Shown here piece after piece: positions 50,802 through 60,597 of a DNA stretch of 64,000 nt (its first letter is position 1; each line of letters starts with the position of its first letter). Source of the DNA: Oceanimonas doudoroffii (GTDB taxonomy: Bacteria; Pseudomonadota; Gammaproteobacteria; Enterobacterales; Aeromonadaceae); contig NZ_NBIM01000003.1 in NCBI RefSeq assembly GCF_002242685.1, positions 124,001-188,000 on the forward strand. Reading direction: 5' to 3'. The notes beneath the pieces were generated by a model that was not told the origin of the DNA, made no database searches, and saw only the letters and a list, made by a program, of their open reading frames with translations. The translations under genes were made by a program, and so were the position numbers.

Positions 50802-52238
50802 ATGGCTGAACTGATTTGGGTCGTCGACGACGACAGCTCCATTCGCTGGGTACTGGAGCGGGCCCTGGCCCAGGCCGGGTTTCGCTGCCGCAGTTTTGAA
50901 GACGGTGAAAGTGTACTGGATGCCCTGACCGGGGTGCAGCCCGCCGTGGTGATCTCCGATATTCGCATGGGAGGCATGGACGGGCTCACCCTGCTCGGCG
51001 CCATTCACAAACGCGCCCCCGACCTGCCGGTGATCATCATGACCGCCCACTCGGATCTCGATAGCGCGGTCAATGCCTACCAGCGCGGTGCCTTTGAATA
51101 CCTGCCCAAGCCCTTTGACATAGACGACGCCGTCGCCCTGGTGCAGCGGGCCGTGGCCTTTGTAAAGGAAAGCCGGCGCAAGGCACCGGGGGCGCAGCCG
51201 GAGGCGGTGCGCACCCCGGAGATCATCGGCGAAGCGCCGGCCATGCAGGAAGTATTCCGCGCCATCGGCAGACTGGCCCGCTCCTCCATTTCGGTGCTGA
51301 TCAACGGCCAGAGCGGGACTGGCAAGGAGCTGGTGGCTCATGCCCTGCACAAACACAGCCCTCGTGCCGAACAGCCCTTTATCGCCCTCAACATGGCAGC
51401 CATTCCCAAGGATCTGATCGAGTCGGAGCTATTCGGCCATGAAAAGGGCGCCTTTACCGGCGCCAATAACGTGCGCCGGGGCCGCTTTGAGCAGGCCGAC
51501 GGCGGCACCCTGTTTCTGGACGAAATCGGCGACATGCCCCTGGACATTCAGACCCGGCTGCTGCGCGTACTGGCCGATGGCCAGTTCTACCGGGTGGGCG
51601 GACACCAGCCCATTCGCGTAGATGTGCGCATCATTGCCGCCACCCACCAGGATCTGGAAAAAAAGGTCACCAGTGGCGACTTTCGTGAGGATCTGTTCCA
51701 CCGCCTCAACGTGATTCGCGTGCACATGCCGGCACTGCGAGAGCGGCGGGAAGACATTCCCAAACTGGCCCGCCATTTTCTGGGGCTGGCCGCCCGGGAG
51801 CTGGGCGTGGACGCCAAGACCCTACATACCGACACCCAGACGCTGTTGCAGCAATTGCCCTGGCCCGGCAACGTGCGCCAGCTGGAAAACGTGTGCCGCT
51901 GGCTCACCGTCATGGCCTCGGGCCAGGAAGTGCTGGTCTCGGATCTGCCCCCCGAGCTGCTGAAACGGGAGCCCGATCCGGAGCCGGTCGGCGCCGGAGG
52001 CCAGCCCCAGGACTGGCGCCAGGCGCTGAAGCGCTGGGCCAGCGACGAACTGGCCCGGGGCCGCAAGGATCTGCTGGCCGAGGCCCTGCCCGAATTCGAA
52101 CGCATTCTGCTCGACTGCGCGCTGACCCAGAGCCAGGGCCACAAGCAGGAGGCCGCCCGCCTGCTGGGCTGGGGTCGCAATACCCTGACCCGTAAACTGA
52201 AGGAATTGCAACCGGAAGAATCGGCCACCAGGGAGTAG
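50802..52238 (+). CDS. ntrC: Sigma-54-dependent nitrogen response regulator NtrC
   Basis: 478 residues. Receiver domain with [11 protein letters not shown] and phosphorylated Asp in [14 protein letters not shown]+ domain with Walker [19 protein letters not shown] (sigma-54 contact loop) and [10 protein letters not shown]; Fis-type HTH at the C-terminus ([21 protein letters not shown]). It activates glnA and other nitrogen-scarcity promoters; matching sites are seen upstream of glnA and ntrB. Confidence 0.98.
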   Translation: MAELIWVVDDDSSIRWVLERALAQAGFRCRSFEDGESVLDALTGVQPAVVISDIRMGGMDGLTLLGAIHKRAPDLPVIIMTAHSDLDSAVNAYQRGAFEYLPKPFDIDDAVALVQRAVAFVKESRRKAPGAQPEAVRTPEIIGEAPAMQEVFRAIGRLARSSISVLINGQSGTGKELVAHALHKHSPRAEQPFIALNMAAIPKDLIESELFGHEKGAFTGANNVRRGRFEQADGGTLFLDEIGDMPLDIQTRLLRVLADGQFYRVGGHQPIRVDVRIIAATHQDLEKKVTSGDFREDLFHRLNVIRVHMPALRERREDIPKLARHFLGLAARELGVDAKTLHTDTQTLLQQLPWPGNVRQLENVCRWLTVMASGQEVLVSDLPPELLKREPDPEPVGAGGQPQDWRQALKRWASDELARGRKDLLAEALPEFERILLDCALTQSQGHKQEAARLLGWGRNTLTRKLKELQPEESATRE

Positions 52239-52271
52239 AATGGAAGCACCACCACCCCATGCGGAGCCGTG

Positions 52272-53276
52272 ATGATAGATTCCAGCCTGCCCCTGCTCGA
52301 CCTGCACCGTCACCTGGACGGCAACATTCGCCCGGCCACCATACTGGAACTGGGCCGGGCCTTTGATCTGGCCCTGCCTGCCGACACCCTGGATGGCCTG
52401 CTGCACCATGTGCAAGTACAGGGCAACACGCCGGATTTGCTGGCCTTTCTCGCCAAACTCGACTGGGGGGTCAGGGTGCTGGGCAATTATGACGCCTGCC
52501 GGCGGGTGGCCTATGAGAACGTGGAGGATCTGAGCAACGCCGGCATTGATTACGCCGAGCTGCGCTTCAGCCCCGGCTATATGGCCATGAATCATCACCT
52601 GGACCCGGAAGGCGTGGTGGAAGCAGTGATCGACGGCGTGACCGCCGGCAGCCGGGACTTCGACGTGCCGGTGAAGCTTATCGGCATCATGAGCCGCACC
52701 TTTGGGCCGGACGCCTGCGCGCGTGAACTGGCCGCCTGCCTGGCCCATGCCGGCAAACTGGTGGCCATGGATCTGGCCGGGGACGAGGCCGGCTTTCCCG
52801 GCGAGCTGTTCAACGACCATTTCAAGCGGGTGCGTGACGCCGGCCTGCGCGTCACCGTACACGCCGGCGAGGCCGCCGGCAGCGCCAGCGTCTGGCAGGC
52901 GGTGCATGAGCTGGGCGCCGAGCGCATCGGCCACGGCGTGCGGGCGGTGGAAGACGAGGCGCTGCTGGATTACCTCGCCGCCCAGGGCATCGGCATCGAG
53001 TCCTGCCTGACCTCCAACCTGCAGACCAGCACGGTGGCCGATCTCGCACGCCACCCCATCCACCGCTTTCTGGAAAAAGGCATCAGGGTCTGCCTCAACA
53101 CCGACGATCCGGCGGTGGAAGGCATAGAGCTGCGCCACGAGTACACGGACGCCGCGGTGCGCGCCGGCCTGACGGCACAACAGGCTCGCCAGTGCCAGGA
53201 AAACGCCCTTCACATGGCCTTTCTCGATCCAAATGAAAAGGCCGCCCTGCTGGCGGCCAGCGCAGAGCGGGAATAA
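52272..53276 (+). CDS. add: Adenosine deaminase
   Basis: About 334 residues. Zn ligands in [11 protein letters not shown], substrate residues in [19 protein letters not shown] and [10 protein letters not shown]. It deaminates adenosine to inosine. ATG 52272 is five bases after GCGGAG; the overlapping GTG at 52269 is too close. It follows ntrC directly. Confidence 0.95.
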   Translation: MIDSSLPLLDLHRHLDGNIRPATILELGRAFDLALPADTLDGLLHHVQVQGNTPDLLAFLAKLDWGVRVLGNYDACRRVAYENVEDLSNAGIDYAELRFSPGYMAMNHHLDPEGVVEAVIDGVTAGSRDFDVPVKLIGIMSRTFGPDACARELAACLAHAGKLVAMDLAGDEAGFPGELFNDHFKRVRDAGLRVTVHAGEAAGSASVWQAVHELGAERIGHGVRAVEDEALLDYLAAQGIGIESCLTSNLQTSTVADLARHPIHRFLEKGIRVCLNTDDPAVEGIELRHEYTDAAVRAGLTAQQARQCQENALHMAFLDPNEKAALLAASAERE

Positions 53277-53298
53277 AAAAGGGCCGCCAATGCGGCCC
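53274..53298 (-). terminator. Terminator of the permease-amidohydrolase-TauE operon
   Basis: On the minus strand GGGCCGC-ATTG-GCGGCCC is followed by T6. The T-run overlaps the stop region of add on the other strand, so the convergent operons share this ending. Confidence 0.75.
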
Positions 53299-53330
53299 AA
53301 CTTCATCTGCCTGATTTGCGCCAGCCCGTA

Positions 53331-54038
53331 TTATTGAAACAGCACCAGGGTGCCGGAAACAAAGGCGAACAGCAGCACGAAGCGACGCAAAAAGCGCGCA
53401 TCCAGCCGCCGGTGCACCAGCTGGCTCAGCACCAGGCCCACCGCCAGCGCCGGCAGCAGGCTGGTGACCGGTTGCAACAGCTCGGGCTGCAGCCGACCAT
53501 TCAGGGCCAGCACCAGCAACGACACCAGCTCACCGATCAAAAAACAGGTCGCCACCGAGGCGCGCAGGGTCGCCACCGGCATGTGCTGGTACACCAGCGC
53601 CAGGGGCGGACCGCCGATGCCGGTGGCGGTTTCGGTAATGCCGGTGATCACCCCGGTGGACACATAGGCCCGGCGGTTGGGCGAAAAGGCCGGCGCCAGC
53701 CAGCTCGCCAGCACCGCCGCTATGGTCGACACCCCGATCAGCAGGTTGAGCTGATTAAGGGGCAGCACCACCAGCACCCAAAGGCCGCCAAAGGTGCCCG
53801 CCACCCGGCCCAGGGTGATCCACTTGGTGCCCAACAAATCGATAGCGCCGCGCTCACGCCAGGCGATCAGGGCGTTGAGCGGCAACATCAGCACCAGCAG
53901 GCTGACCGGTAACAGGGCCGGGGCCAGCAGCCCCAGCACCGGCGCGACGATCAGCGCAAACCCCATGCCGGTGGCACCCTGTACAAAGGCGCCGGCGGCC
54001 ACCGCCAGGGCGCTCCACAACCAGACGTCGCCGGTCAC
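53331..54038 (-). CDS. TauE/SafE-family membrane protein
   Basis: About 235 residues from GTG 54038, which overlaps the amidohydrolase stop by four bases. About eight hydrophobic segments; FVQGATGMGFALIVAPVLGLL and GVITGITETATGIGGPPLALVYQH are the two repeat motifs of the TauE/SafE fold. Members export sulfite, sulfoacetate or other anions. Coupling to an amidohydrolase suggests export of a product, though the compound is unknown. Confidence 0.85.
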   Translation of the reverse strand: MTGDVWLWSALAVAAGAFVQGATGMGFALIVAPVLGLLAPALLPVSLLVLMLPLNALIAWRERGAIDLLGTKWITLGRVAGTFGGLWVLVVLPLNQLNLLIGVSTIAAVLASWLAPAFSPNRRAYVSTGVITGITETATGIGGPPLALVYQHMPVATLRASVATCFLIGELVSLLVLALNGRLQPELLQPVTSLLPALAVGLVLSQLVHRRLDARFLRRFVLLFAFVSGTLVLFQ

Positions 54039-55444
54039 GCGTGACGCTCCCCGCCCCGCTCGGCCAGCCAGTCGCGGCGGTGGGCGTCGGTGTAGGGATG
54101 GATCTTCTGGATCGGCGCACCGGACACCACCGCCTTGGCCAGCTCGTTGACCTCGGCCATCAGGGCCCGGGCGTCCCAGTCCAGGGGCCAGCCCTGCCAC
54201 AGCCGCAGCCGGCCGGCGACGAACACCCCCTGGATCTGATCCCGGTTCGCCAGCCGCACCAGCTCCCAGCTCAGATCCCAGGACGGCAGCAGTTCGGGCA
54301 CTTCCAGGTCGACCAGCAAAAAGTCCGCCGCCTTGCCAGGGGCGATTTCACCGGTGTTCAGTCCCAGCACGCTGGCGCCGCCGCGGGTGCCCTGATCCAG
54401 CCAGGGCCAGCCGCCACCGCAGGACGAATCGCCCACCGCCATGCCGAAAGCGAAACGCTGGGCCGCCTCGGCGTAATCCAGCAGGCGGAAACCGTCGCTG
54501 CGGGTGCCGTCGGTACCCAGAGCCACGCGGATGCCCAGGCTGTGCATCAGCTGGGCCTGGGCCACGGCGTTGCCCTTCCAGGCGCTGGCCACCGGGTTGT
54601 AGCTGACGGCGCTGTCGGTGTCCCGCAGCATCATCAGCTCGTCCGGGGTCAGCAGGGTGGCGTGGGCCAGCAACGCCTGGGGCCCCAGGGCTCCGGCCCT
54701 GTACAGCTGCTCCAGCGGTCGCAGGCCCCGCTGCTCCAGGGAACGTTCCACCGCCACCAGGTGCTCGTTGACATGGGTCTGGAAGACGATGCCCGCCTCG
54801 GCGCACAGGGACGACACCCGGTGCAGCATGGCGTCGGTGGCGATCTCCGGAATCGGTACCGCCAGCGACGGCGTCACCAGGGGATTGGACTGCCAGTCGG
54901 CGATATGCCGCTCGGCCTGGGCCAGAATGGGCCCGGCTTCCAGCACCTGGTCGCCACGCTTGTCGTTGCACACCCGGCCCAGCACGCAGCGCAGCCCCAC
55001 TTCCGTGGTGGCGCGGGCGATGGCGTCCAGCCCCTCGCTGGCCCGGGTGCCGGCATCACAGACGGTGGTGAAACCGCCGCGCAGGGCCTCCAGCGAGGCC
55101 AGTTTGGCGGTCAGGTACAGTATGTCCGGGGTGAGGCCGGATTCCATAGGAACCCATACCCGACGGAAGATTTCCGACGGCTCGCCAAACACCAGCGCCT
55201 TGCCGAAGGCCTGGGTCAGGTGGTGATGGCTGTCGACGAAGCCGGGCATGACCAGTTTGCCCGGTAGGGCCACCACCGCCACCTCGGGATGAGCGGCGCG
55301 CAGTGTCTCGAGCGGGCCCACATCCCCGAATCGTTCGCCGTCGAGCAGCACGGCGTGATCCCGTACCGGCCCGTCGGCCAGCATCAGCCAGTCGGGCGCC
55401 AGCAGGCAGGGTTGCTCGAACTGACGATAATTGAGTTGCGTCAT
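54035..55444 (-). CDS. Amidohydrolase (ATZ/TRZ-type deaminase)
   Basis: 469 residues of TIM-barrel amidohydrolase. FVDSHHHLTQAF gives the HxH metal pair, FQTHVNEHL the third His, and ALGTDG the Asp near the metal. The family deaminates purines, 8-oxoguanine, pyrimidines or triazines. Its position between an NCS2 permease and a TauE protein points to nucleobase catabolism, but the substrate is not decided. Overlaps the TauE start by four bases. Confidence 0.82.
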   Translation of the reverse strand: MTQLNYRQFEQPCLLAPDWLMLADGPVRDHAVLLDGERFGDVGPLETLRAAHPEVAVVALPGKLVMPGFVDSHHHLTQAFGKALVFGEPSEIFRRVWVPMESGLTPDILYLTAKLASLEALRGGFTTVCDAGTRASEGLDAIARATTEVGLRCVLGRVCNDKRGDQVLEAGPILAQAERHIADWQSNPLVTPSLAVPIPEIATDAMLHRVSSLCAEAGIVFQTHVNEHLVAVERSLEQRGLRPLEQLYRAGALGPQALLAHATLLTPDELMMLRDTDSAVSYNPVASAWKGNAVAQAQLMHSLGIRVALGTDGTRSDGFRLLDYAEAAQRFAFGMAVGDSSCGGGWPWLDQGTRGGASVLGLNTGEIAPGKAADFLLVDLEVPELLPSWDLSWELVRLANRDQIQGVFVAGRLRLWQGWPLDWDARALMAEVNELAKAVVSGAPIQKIHPYTDAHRRDWLAERGGERHA

Positions 55445-55465
55445 CTTAATCTTCCTTTCTTGCGG

Positions 55466-55486
55466 GGGCAGGCCGTCCGCCTGCCC
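55466..55486 (-). other. Hairpin between the permease and amidohydrolase genes
   Basis: GGGCAGGC and GCCTGCCC flank a 5-nt loop between the two genes on the minus strand, without a T-run. It may tune relative expression or stability. Confidence 0.4.
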
Positions 55487-55494
55487 GAATACAT

Positions 55495-56853
55495 TCAGTG
55501 GCCTTGCAGGCGAGGCGCTTCTTCACCCTCGGCGGCCGGCGCCGCCTGCTTGCTCTTGTACTGGAACAGGGCATTCATCAGGGCGGCGGTAATGGCACCC
55601 ATGGCCACGCCGTTGCCCAGCAGGGAGGCCAGGCCGGACGGGAACTGGCTGTACACGCCGGGCACCAGAATGGGGAACAGGCCCACAGTCAGGGCCACCG
55701 ACACCACATACATGTTGCCGTGCTGGCGCAGGTCGACCCGGCGCAGCATGTCGATACCCATGGTGCCGACGATGGCGAACACCACCATGCCGGTGCCGCC
55801 GATCACGGCTTCGGGCACGGCGTGGATCACCCGTGCCAGCGGCGCCAACAGGGCGAACAGGGTCAGCAACAGGCCGGACATCAGGGTGACATAGCGGGAA
55901 CGAATACCGGTGGCGCGCACCACGCCGATGTTTTCGCCGCTGGTGATGATGAGTGAGGTGCCGAACAAACCGCCGAGCAGGGACACGGCGGCGTCGCCGC
56001 GAATGGTTCTGGCCACGTCCACCTGAGGATCCAGTTTCTTGTCGACCACTTCGCCGATGGCCAGGGTCTGGCCGGTGGCTTCCACCATGGAGATGATGCA
56101 GAAGATCATCAGGGGCAGGGAGGCCACCAGGTCAAACTTGGGCATGCCAAAGGGCAGCAGGGTCGGCAGGCTGAACAGGGGGAACAACGACAGATGCTCA
56201 AAATGGAAGGCGCCAAACAACACCGCCATCAGGGTACCGCCCAGCAGGCCCAGCAGGATCGCCAACTGGTTCATCATGCCCTTGAGCACCCGGGCGAAGA
56301 GCACGGTGAAGCCGATAGTGGCGAAGGCCAGCATCAGATTCAATGGATCCGCGTAGTTCTCGGAGCCCGTCTTGCCAACGATCAGGAAGCCCGAGATCTT
56401 GACCAGGTTGATGGCCACCAGCAGCAGCATGGTGCCCACCACCACAGAGGGGAACAGCCTGAGGAAGCGGCGGAACACCGGCAACACCAGGAAATAGAAC
56501 AGGGCCGTCAGTATCACCGCCCCGGTGGCGGTGGCCACATCGGTCTGTTGGGCGATCAGAATGAACAGCACTATGGGCGCGCCGCCGGGCAGCATGATGA
56601 ACGGCAGCCGGGCGCCGAAGCCGCGCCAGCCGATGGACTGTAGCAGGGTGCCCAGGCCGCAGATGATGAAGGTGGCGCTGAGCAGATTGATGGTCAGATC
56701 CGGCGAGAAATCCAGCGCCGTGGCCATCAGAAAAACCGAGGCGATGGGCGACGCCGCCATCACCAATACATGCTGCAACCCGAACGCCAGCAAGGTTCTC
56801 AGGGGCAGCTTTTCGTCAACGGGTTCGATGACATCCTTGTGAGCTTGAGACAT
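55495..56853 (-). CDS. NCS2-family nucleobase:cation symporter (xanthine/uracil permease type)
   Basis: About 452 residues from ATG 56853 (GGAGAG upstream). About 12-14 hydrophobic segments. GLQHVLVMAASPI (QH motif in helix 1), the GTLLQSIGWRGFGARLPF region, and TSGENIGVVRATGIRSRYVT (the conserved signature of helix 10) mark NCS2. It imports a purine, xanthine or uracil with H+. First gene of the minus-strand operon; an operator lies 60 bases upstream. Confidence 0.88.
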   Translation of the reverse strand: MSQAHKDVIEPVDEKLPLRTLLAFGLQHVLVMAASPIASVFLMATALDFSPDLTINLLSATFIICGLGTLLQSIGWRGFGARLPFIMLPGGAPIVLFILIAQQTDVATATGAVILTALFYFLVLPVFRRFLRLFPSVVVGTMLLLVAINLVKISGFLIVGKTGSENYADPLNLMLAFATIGFTVLFARVLKGMMNQLAILLGLLGGTLMAVLFGAFHFEHLSLFPLFSLPTLLPFGMPKFDLVASLPLMIFCIISMVEATGQTLAIGEVVDKKLDPQVDVARTIRGDAAVSLLGGLFGTSLIITSGENIGVVRATGIRSRYVTLMSGLLLTLFALLAPLARVIHAVPEAVIGGTGMVVFAIVGTMGIDMLRRVDLRQHGNMYVVSVALTVGLFPILVPGVYSQFPSGLASLLGNGVAMGAITAALMNALFQYKSKQAAPAAEGEEAPRLQGH

Positions 56854-56912
56854 GGTGGACTCTCCATATAAAACCGAGCCGTCACGGGGGGAACCGGCAC
56901 CTTTCTGCCAGA

Positions 56913-56926
56913 CCAAATCGATTTGG
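56913..56926. promoter_or_regulatory. LacI-type operator O1
   Basis: CCAAATCGATTTGG, perfect 14-bp palindrome, 60 bases upstream of the permease start. Confidence 0.8.
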
Positions 56927-57013
56927 GACGGCGATAAAAATAACCGCAGCCTACTACTGCCGCGGCAGTCACAACAACTGGTCAAACTAAACGATTCGGG
57001 CCAAACCTGGACC

Positions 57014-57027
57014 CCAAATCGATTTGG
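57014..57027. promoter_or_regulatory. LacI-type operator O2
   Basis: CCAAATCGATTTGG, identical to O1, 101 bp away. Ideal for looping by a tetramer or cooperative dimers. Confidence 0.8.
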
Positions 57028-57076
57028 TTAAGGTATGCAAAGTTTCACCGGCTGTCAATACGTCAAAAACGGCCAC

Positions 57077-57090
57077 CGCAATCGGTTTGG
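57077..57090. promoter_or_regulatory. LacI-type operator O3 (imperfect)
   Basis: CGCAATCGGTTTGG, 11 of 14 bases match O1/O2, 60 bases upstream of the lacI-like start, suggesting autoregulation. Confidence 0.55.
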
Positions 57091-57149
57091 TCCCCCTGCC
57101 GGCGCAGGGGTATACTCGAGCCCAACCGCGATCAGCCCGCAGAGAGTCC

Positions 57150-58181
57150 ATGAGTTCCGTCAAACCCGGTGCCCAGCGCCGCCTGACCATCGCCGATGTC
57201 GCCGCCGCCGCCGGCGTGTCCCGCACCACCGTCTCCCACGCCCTCAACGACAGAGGCCAGGTGGATCCCCAGACCCGAGCACGGGTCAAGCAGATCGCTA
57301 ACGAGCTGGGCTACAGTCCCAACCTGCGGGCCCAGCGGCTGCGCACCGGGCGCACCAATTCCATCGCCCTGCTCTCCTCCATGCCCTTTGCCGTGGCAGG
57401 GGGCCCCTCACGTCTGGGGTTCATGATGGAAATCGCCGCCACGGCGGCGGAGGCGGCGCTGAAACAGGGACTGGCGCTGGTGCTGGTGCCGCCGCTGGCG
57501 GAAGCCCGCAACCTGCTGGGCGAGCTGGACGTGGACGGCGCCATCATCATAGAGCCGGTGGCCGAGGATCCCCAGGTGACCCAGTTGCAGCGCCGGGGCA
57601 TCCAGGTGGTGTCCATCGGCCGCCAGCCCGACACCGAGCCGACGGTGCCCTATGTGGACATGCAGGCCGAGCGTACCGGCCGCATGCTGCTCGAACACCT
57701 GCGGGAGCGGGGCGCGCGCCACATCGCCCTGCTGATCGGCCAGCAGCGCCGTCACTCCTATGTGGATGTGGAGCAGGCCTATCTGGATTTCATCTGGCGG
57801 CACCAACTGCCCTGCTCCATCATCCGGGCGGAAGAAATGGGCGGGGAAGACGCCGGCGCCGAAGCCTGCCGCCGGCTGCTAGCCGAGCAGCCGGGCGTGG
57901 ACGCCATCTGTGCGCCGGTCGACGCCTTCGCGGTGGGGGTGGTACGGGCCCTGCAGGAAGCCGGACGGCGGGTGCCGGAAGACGTGCGGGTGGTCACCCG
58001 TTATGACGGTCTGCGGGCCCAGAAATGCGAGCCGCCGCTGACGGCGGTCAACCTGCACCTGGCCGAGGTGGCGGATCAGGCCATTTCCCTGCTGCTGGCG
58101 CAGATAGGCGGCAAGGCGACGGCGGACATAGTGAAATGCCCGCCGCCGGAGCTGATCGTCCGTCGCTCCTCGGCGGACTGA
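57150..58181 (+). CDS. LacI-family regulator of the nucleobase operon
   Basis: About 343 residues from ATG 57150, preceded by GAGAG. HTH is TIADVAAAAGVSRTTVSHALND with the hinge helix YSPNLRAQRLRTG; the sugar/ligand-binding core follows. It is divergent from the NCS2 permease, with three operators between. LacI proteins can bind nucleobases (PurR), so a purine ligand is a fair inference. Convergent with hemN 24 bases later. Confidence 0.88.
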   Translation: MSSVKPGAQRRLTIADVAAAAGVSRTTVSHALNDRGQVDPQTRARVKQIANELGYSPNLRAQRLRTGRTNSIALLSSMPFAVAGGPSRLGFMMEIAATAAEAALKQGLALVLVPPLAEARNLLGELDVDGAIIIEPVAEDPQVTQLQRRGIQVVSIGRQPDTEPTVPYVDMQAERTGRMLLEHLRERGARHIALLIGQQRRHSYVDVEQAYLDFIWRHQLPCSIIRAEEMGGEDAGAEACRRLLAEQPGVDAICAPVDAFAVGVVRALQEAGRRVPEDVRVVTRYDGLRAQKCEPPLTAVNLHLAEVADQAISLLLAQIGGKATADIVKCPPPELIVRRSSAD

Positions 58182-58205
58182 GCCGAAACAGCGCCGGGAC
58201 TAAGG

Positions 58206-59573
58206 TCAGATCACGCGGGAATATTGCTGCCGGTGCGCCTGCCGGCGCAGGTGCAGGTCAAAGCACATGCAGATGTTGCGGATCAGCAGCCGCCCCTTGA
58301 GGGTTACCTCAAGGCGGTCCGCCTTCCGTAGCACCAGGCCATCGTCTACAAAGGGTTGCAGCAGCGCGAAGTCCTCGGCGAAGTAGTCGTTGAACGCGAT
58401 GCCGTATTGCGCTTCAAGGGGCGCAAACTCCAATTCAAAATTGCAGATAAGCCGCTTGATCAGATCCCGGCGCAGGCAATCATCTTCGTTCAGGGCATAG
58501 CCCACGCTTTGACCATGGCCCAGTGCGTCGATCTGGGCGTAATACTGCTTCAGCTCCTTGTGATTCTGGGAATAGGCATCGCCGATCATGCTGATGGCAG
58601 ATACCCCAAGTCCCAGCAGGTCACATTCCCCCTGCGTGGTGTAGCCCTGAAAGTTACGGTGCAGCTCGCCGTGGCGCTGAGCCACCGCCAGGCGGTCGTC
58701 GGGCAGGGCAAAGTGATCCATGCCGATAAACTGGTAGCCCCGGCCGGTGAGGTAGCGAATGCAGTCCTGCAGCATGGCAAGTTTCATGGCCGGGGCCGGC
58801 ATGTCGACCTCTTTCAACTTGCGTTGGGCCGCGAAGCGACTGGGCAGATGAGCATAGTTAAACACCGACAGCCGCGCCGGCTTCATCCCCACCACCTGCT
58901 CCAGGGTATGCAGAAAGCTCTCCCGAGTTTGCAGCGGCAGGCCGTAGATCAGGTCCAGATTGGTAGAAGAAAAACCCAGCTCGGCGGCCCTGGCCACCAG
59001 GGCACGAATAAAGCCGTTATCCTGCTCCCGGTTAACGGCCCTTTGCACCTCCTGGTTGAAGTCCTGCACTCCCAGGCTGATGCGGTTAAAACCTTCCGAG
59101 CTGAGCACGTCGAGCAGTGACAGCTCAATACGACGGGGGTCTATCTCTATGCTGAACTCGCCCTCACCGGCAAAGTGAAAATGCCGGCGCAACAGGCCGT
59201 TCAGGCGTTGTATCTGAGTAGCGGTAAGAAAGGTGGGCGTGCCGCCGCCCCAGTGCATCTGAGTGACGGTGCGGCCGGCAAAGCGCGGCGCCATGGCTTG
59301 AATTTCCCGCTCCAGGTAGTCCAGGTAGATATCGGCCTTGCCCTGATGACGGGTGATCACCTTGTTGCAGCCACAGTAATAGCAAAGCTTGTGGCAGAAC
59401 GGAATGTGCACGTAGAGCGACAGCGGGCGCTGCGAGTAACGCTCGGCGGCAGCATCGAACTCGCTCATGCCGAAGTCGGTGGTGAACTCGAGGGCGGTGG
59501 GATACGAGGTATACCGCGGCCCCGAGTAATTGTATTTTTCGATGAGCGCCTGATCCCACTCAATCGCTGACAT
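58206..59573 (-). CDS. hemN: Oxygen-independent coproporphyrinogen III oxidase
   Basis: 455 residues, radical SAM. The Fe-S motif is CHKLCYYCGC (CxxxCxxC), followed by MHWGGGTPTFL and IEIDPRRI; the C-terminal HemN domain is present. It converts coproporphyrinogen III to protoporphyrinogen IX without oxygen. Neighbour order with yihI and ntrBC matches E. coli. Confidence 0.96.
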   Translation of the reverse strand: MSAIEWDQALIEKYNYSGPRYTSYPTALEFTTDFGMSEFDAAAERYSQRPLSLYVHIPFCHKLCYYCGCNKVITRHQGKADIYLDYLEREIQAMAPRFAGRTVTQMHWGGGTPTFLTATQIQRLNGLLRRHFHFAGEGEFSIEIDPRRIELSLLDVLSSEGFNRISLGVQDFNQEVQRAVNREQDNGFIRALVARAAELGFSSTNLDLIYGLPLQTRESFLHTLEQVVGMKPARLSVFNYAHLPSRFAAQRKLKEVDMPAPAMKLAMLQDCIRYLTGRGYQFIGMDHFALPDDRLAVAQRHGELHRNFQGYTTQGECDLLGLGVSAISMIGDAYSQNHKELKQYYAQIDALGHGQSVGYALNEDDCLRRDLIKRLICNFELEFAPLEAQYGIAFNDYFAEDFALLQPFVDDGLVLRKADRLEVTLKGRLLIRNICMCFDLHLRRQAHRQQYSRVI

Positions 59574-59587
59574 TGTCTCCTCCCCGG

Positions 59588-60046
59588 TCAGCGACCGGGC
59601 AGTTCCAGACTCACCAGGCGCTCGACCTCGATTTTAATGGTGGCTTCCAGTTCGCCTTCATGACCGGCCCGCTCCAGATCCAGCCGCATACGCTCGTTGC
59701 GTTTGAGCTGCTTGCGGGCCTCGTGGGTCGGCATCTCCCTGACCTTGTCGTACAGATCGTACAGGCCTGGGTATTCGACGGCGAAGTCCCTGGGCTGATC
59801 AAACTGCAGGGCATTAAGCAGGTTGGTCAGGCGAATGGCGCCTTCCGACAGGTTGCACTGATCGTCACGCACCGCCATGGCAATGGTGCGCACGCTGTCG
59901 AGAATGCGATCGTTGCGTTTGGCTATGGCCTGGCGCCGGTGTTGTGTCTGCTGGCGCAGCTTCGCCAGCAGAATGCCCGCATACACGGCCAGACCCACTA
60001 TGATGACGCCGCCCACCAGGGCGGCGATCAACCAGGGGGAGATCAT
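59588..60046 (-). CDS. DUF2489-type membrane-anchored protein
   Basis: 152 residues: an N-terminal helix (WLIAALVGGVIIVGLAVYAGI), a basic linker, then a helical cytoplasmic region with conserved DSVRTIAMAVRDDQCNLSEGAIRL and YPGLYDLYDKVREMPTHEARKQLKRNERMRLD. DUF2489 proteins sit between yihI and hemN in Vibrio and Aeromonas. Function unknown. Overlaps yihI by four bases. Confidence 0.82.
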   Translation of the reverse strand: MISPWLIAALVGGVIIVGLAVYAGILLAKLRQQTQHRRQAIAKRNDRILDSVRTIAMAVRDDQCNLSEGAIRLTNLLNALQFDQPRDFAVEYPGLYDLYDKVREMPTHEARKQLKRNERMRLDLERAGHEGELEATIKIEVERLVSLELPGR

Positions 60047-60597
60047 GACTTGTCTTCCTCGTCGCGGTATTGAGCAGGATCAAGCTCGGCATCCATAAAA
60101 CGATCCCAGAGGTCGTCGCCGGGCTCGGCGTCGTCTTCATCCTCGTCGTCGAGCAGGCCGAGTTGCTCCAGCAGTTGCTGATGACGGGCCAGGGTGCGGT
60201 CAAGCCAGACCTTGTCGTCTTTGCTCAGCTTGTCGCCCGCTTCCACCCTGTCCAGCAGGGTGTTGAGGCGATCGTCGTTTTCAAGCGCGTCCAGCTCCTG
60301 CTCCGGAGTGAGCTTGCGGACCTTGACCGGTGCCACGGCCTTGGCGGCGGCCACGGTGTCGCGAGTGGCGTCTTCCTGCACCAGGGCCACGGGCTTGCGT
60401 GAGCCCAGGCGCGGGTCTTTCGGCGCCTTTGATGCCTTGCCGCCCTGGTTGTCGCCACCCACATTGTGGCGCGAACCCGGGGTCAGGCCCTTGCGTCTGG
60501 CCTTGCGCTTGCGTTCCCTGCCCTGTTCGGCGGTTTCCCGATTTTCCTTGCGGGCACCGATACGGCCCGGGGTGCGGGCCTTCTTGATACGTGTCAT
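60043..60597 (-). CDS. yihI: Der GTPase-activating protein YihI
   Basis: 184 residues from ATG 60597. Very basic N-terminal third (KKARTPGRIGARKENRETAEQ), then LTPEQELDALENDDRLNTLLDRVEAGDKLSKDDKVWLD, and an acidic C-terminus. E. coli YihI stimulates the GTPase Der in ribosome assembly. The longer frame from 60819 overlaps the methyltransferase gene and is unlikely. Confidence 0.92.
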   Translation of the reverse strand: MTRIKKARTPGRIGARKENRETAEQGRERKRKARRKGLTPGSRHNVGGDNQGGKASKAPKDPRLGSRKPVALVQEDATRDTVAAAKAVAPVKVRKLTPEQELDALENDDRLNTLLDRVEAGDKLSKDDKVWLDRTLARHQQLLEQLGLLDDEDEDDAEPGDDLWDRFMDAELDPAQYRDEEDKS

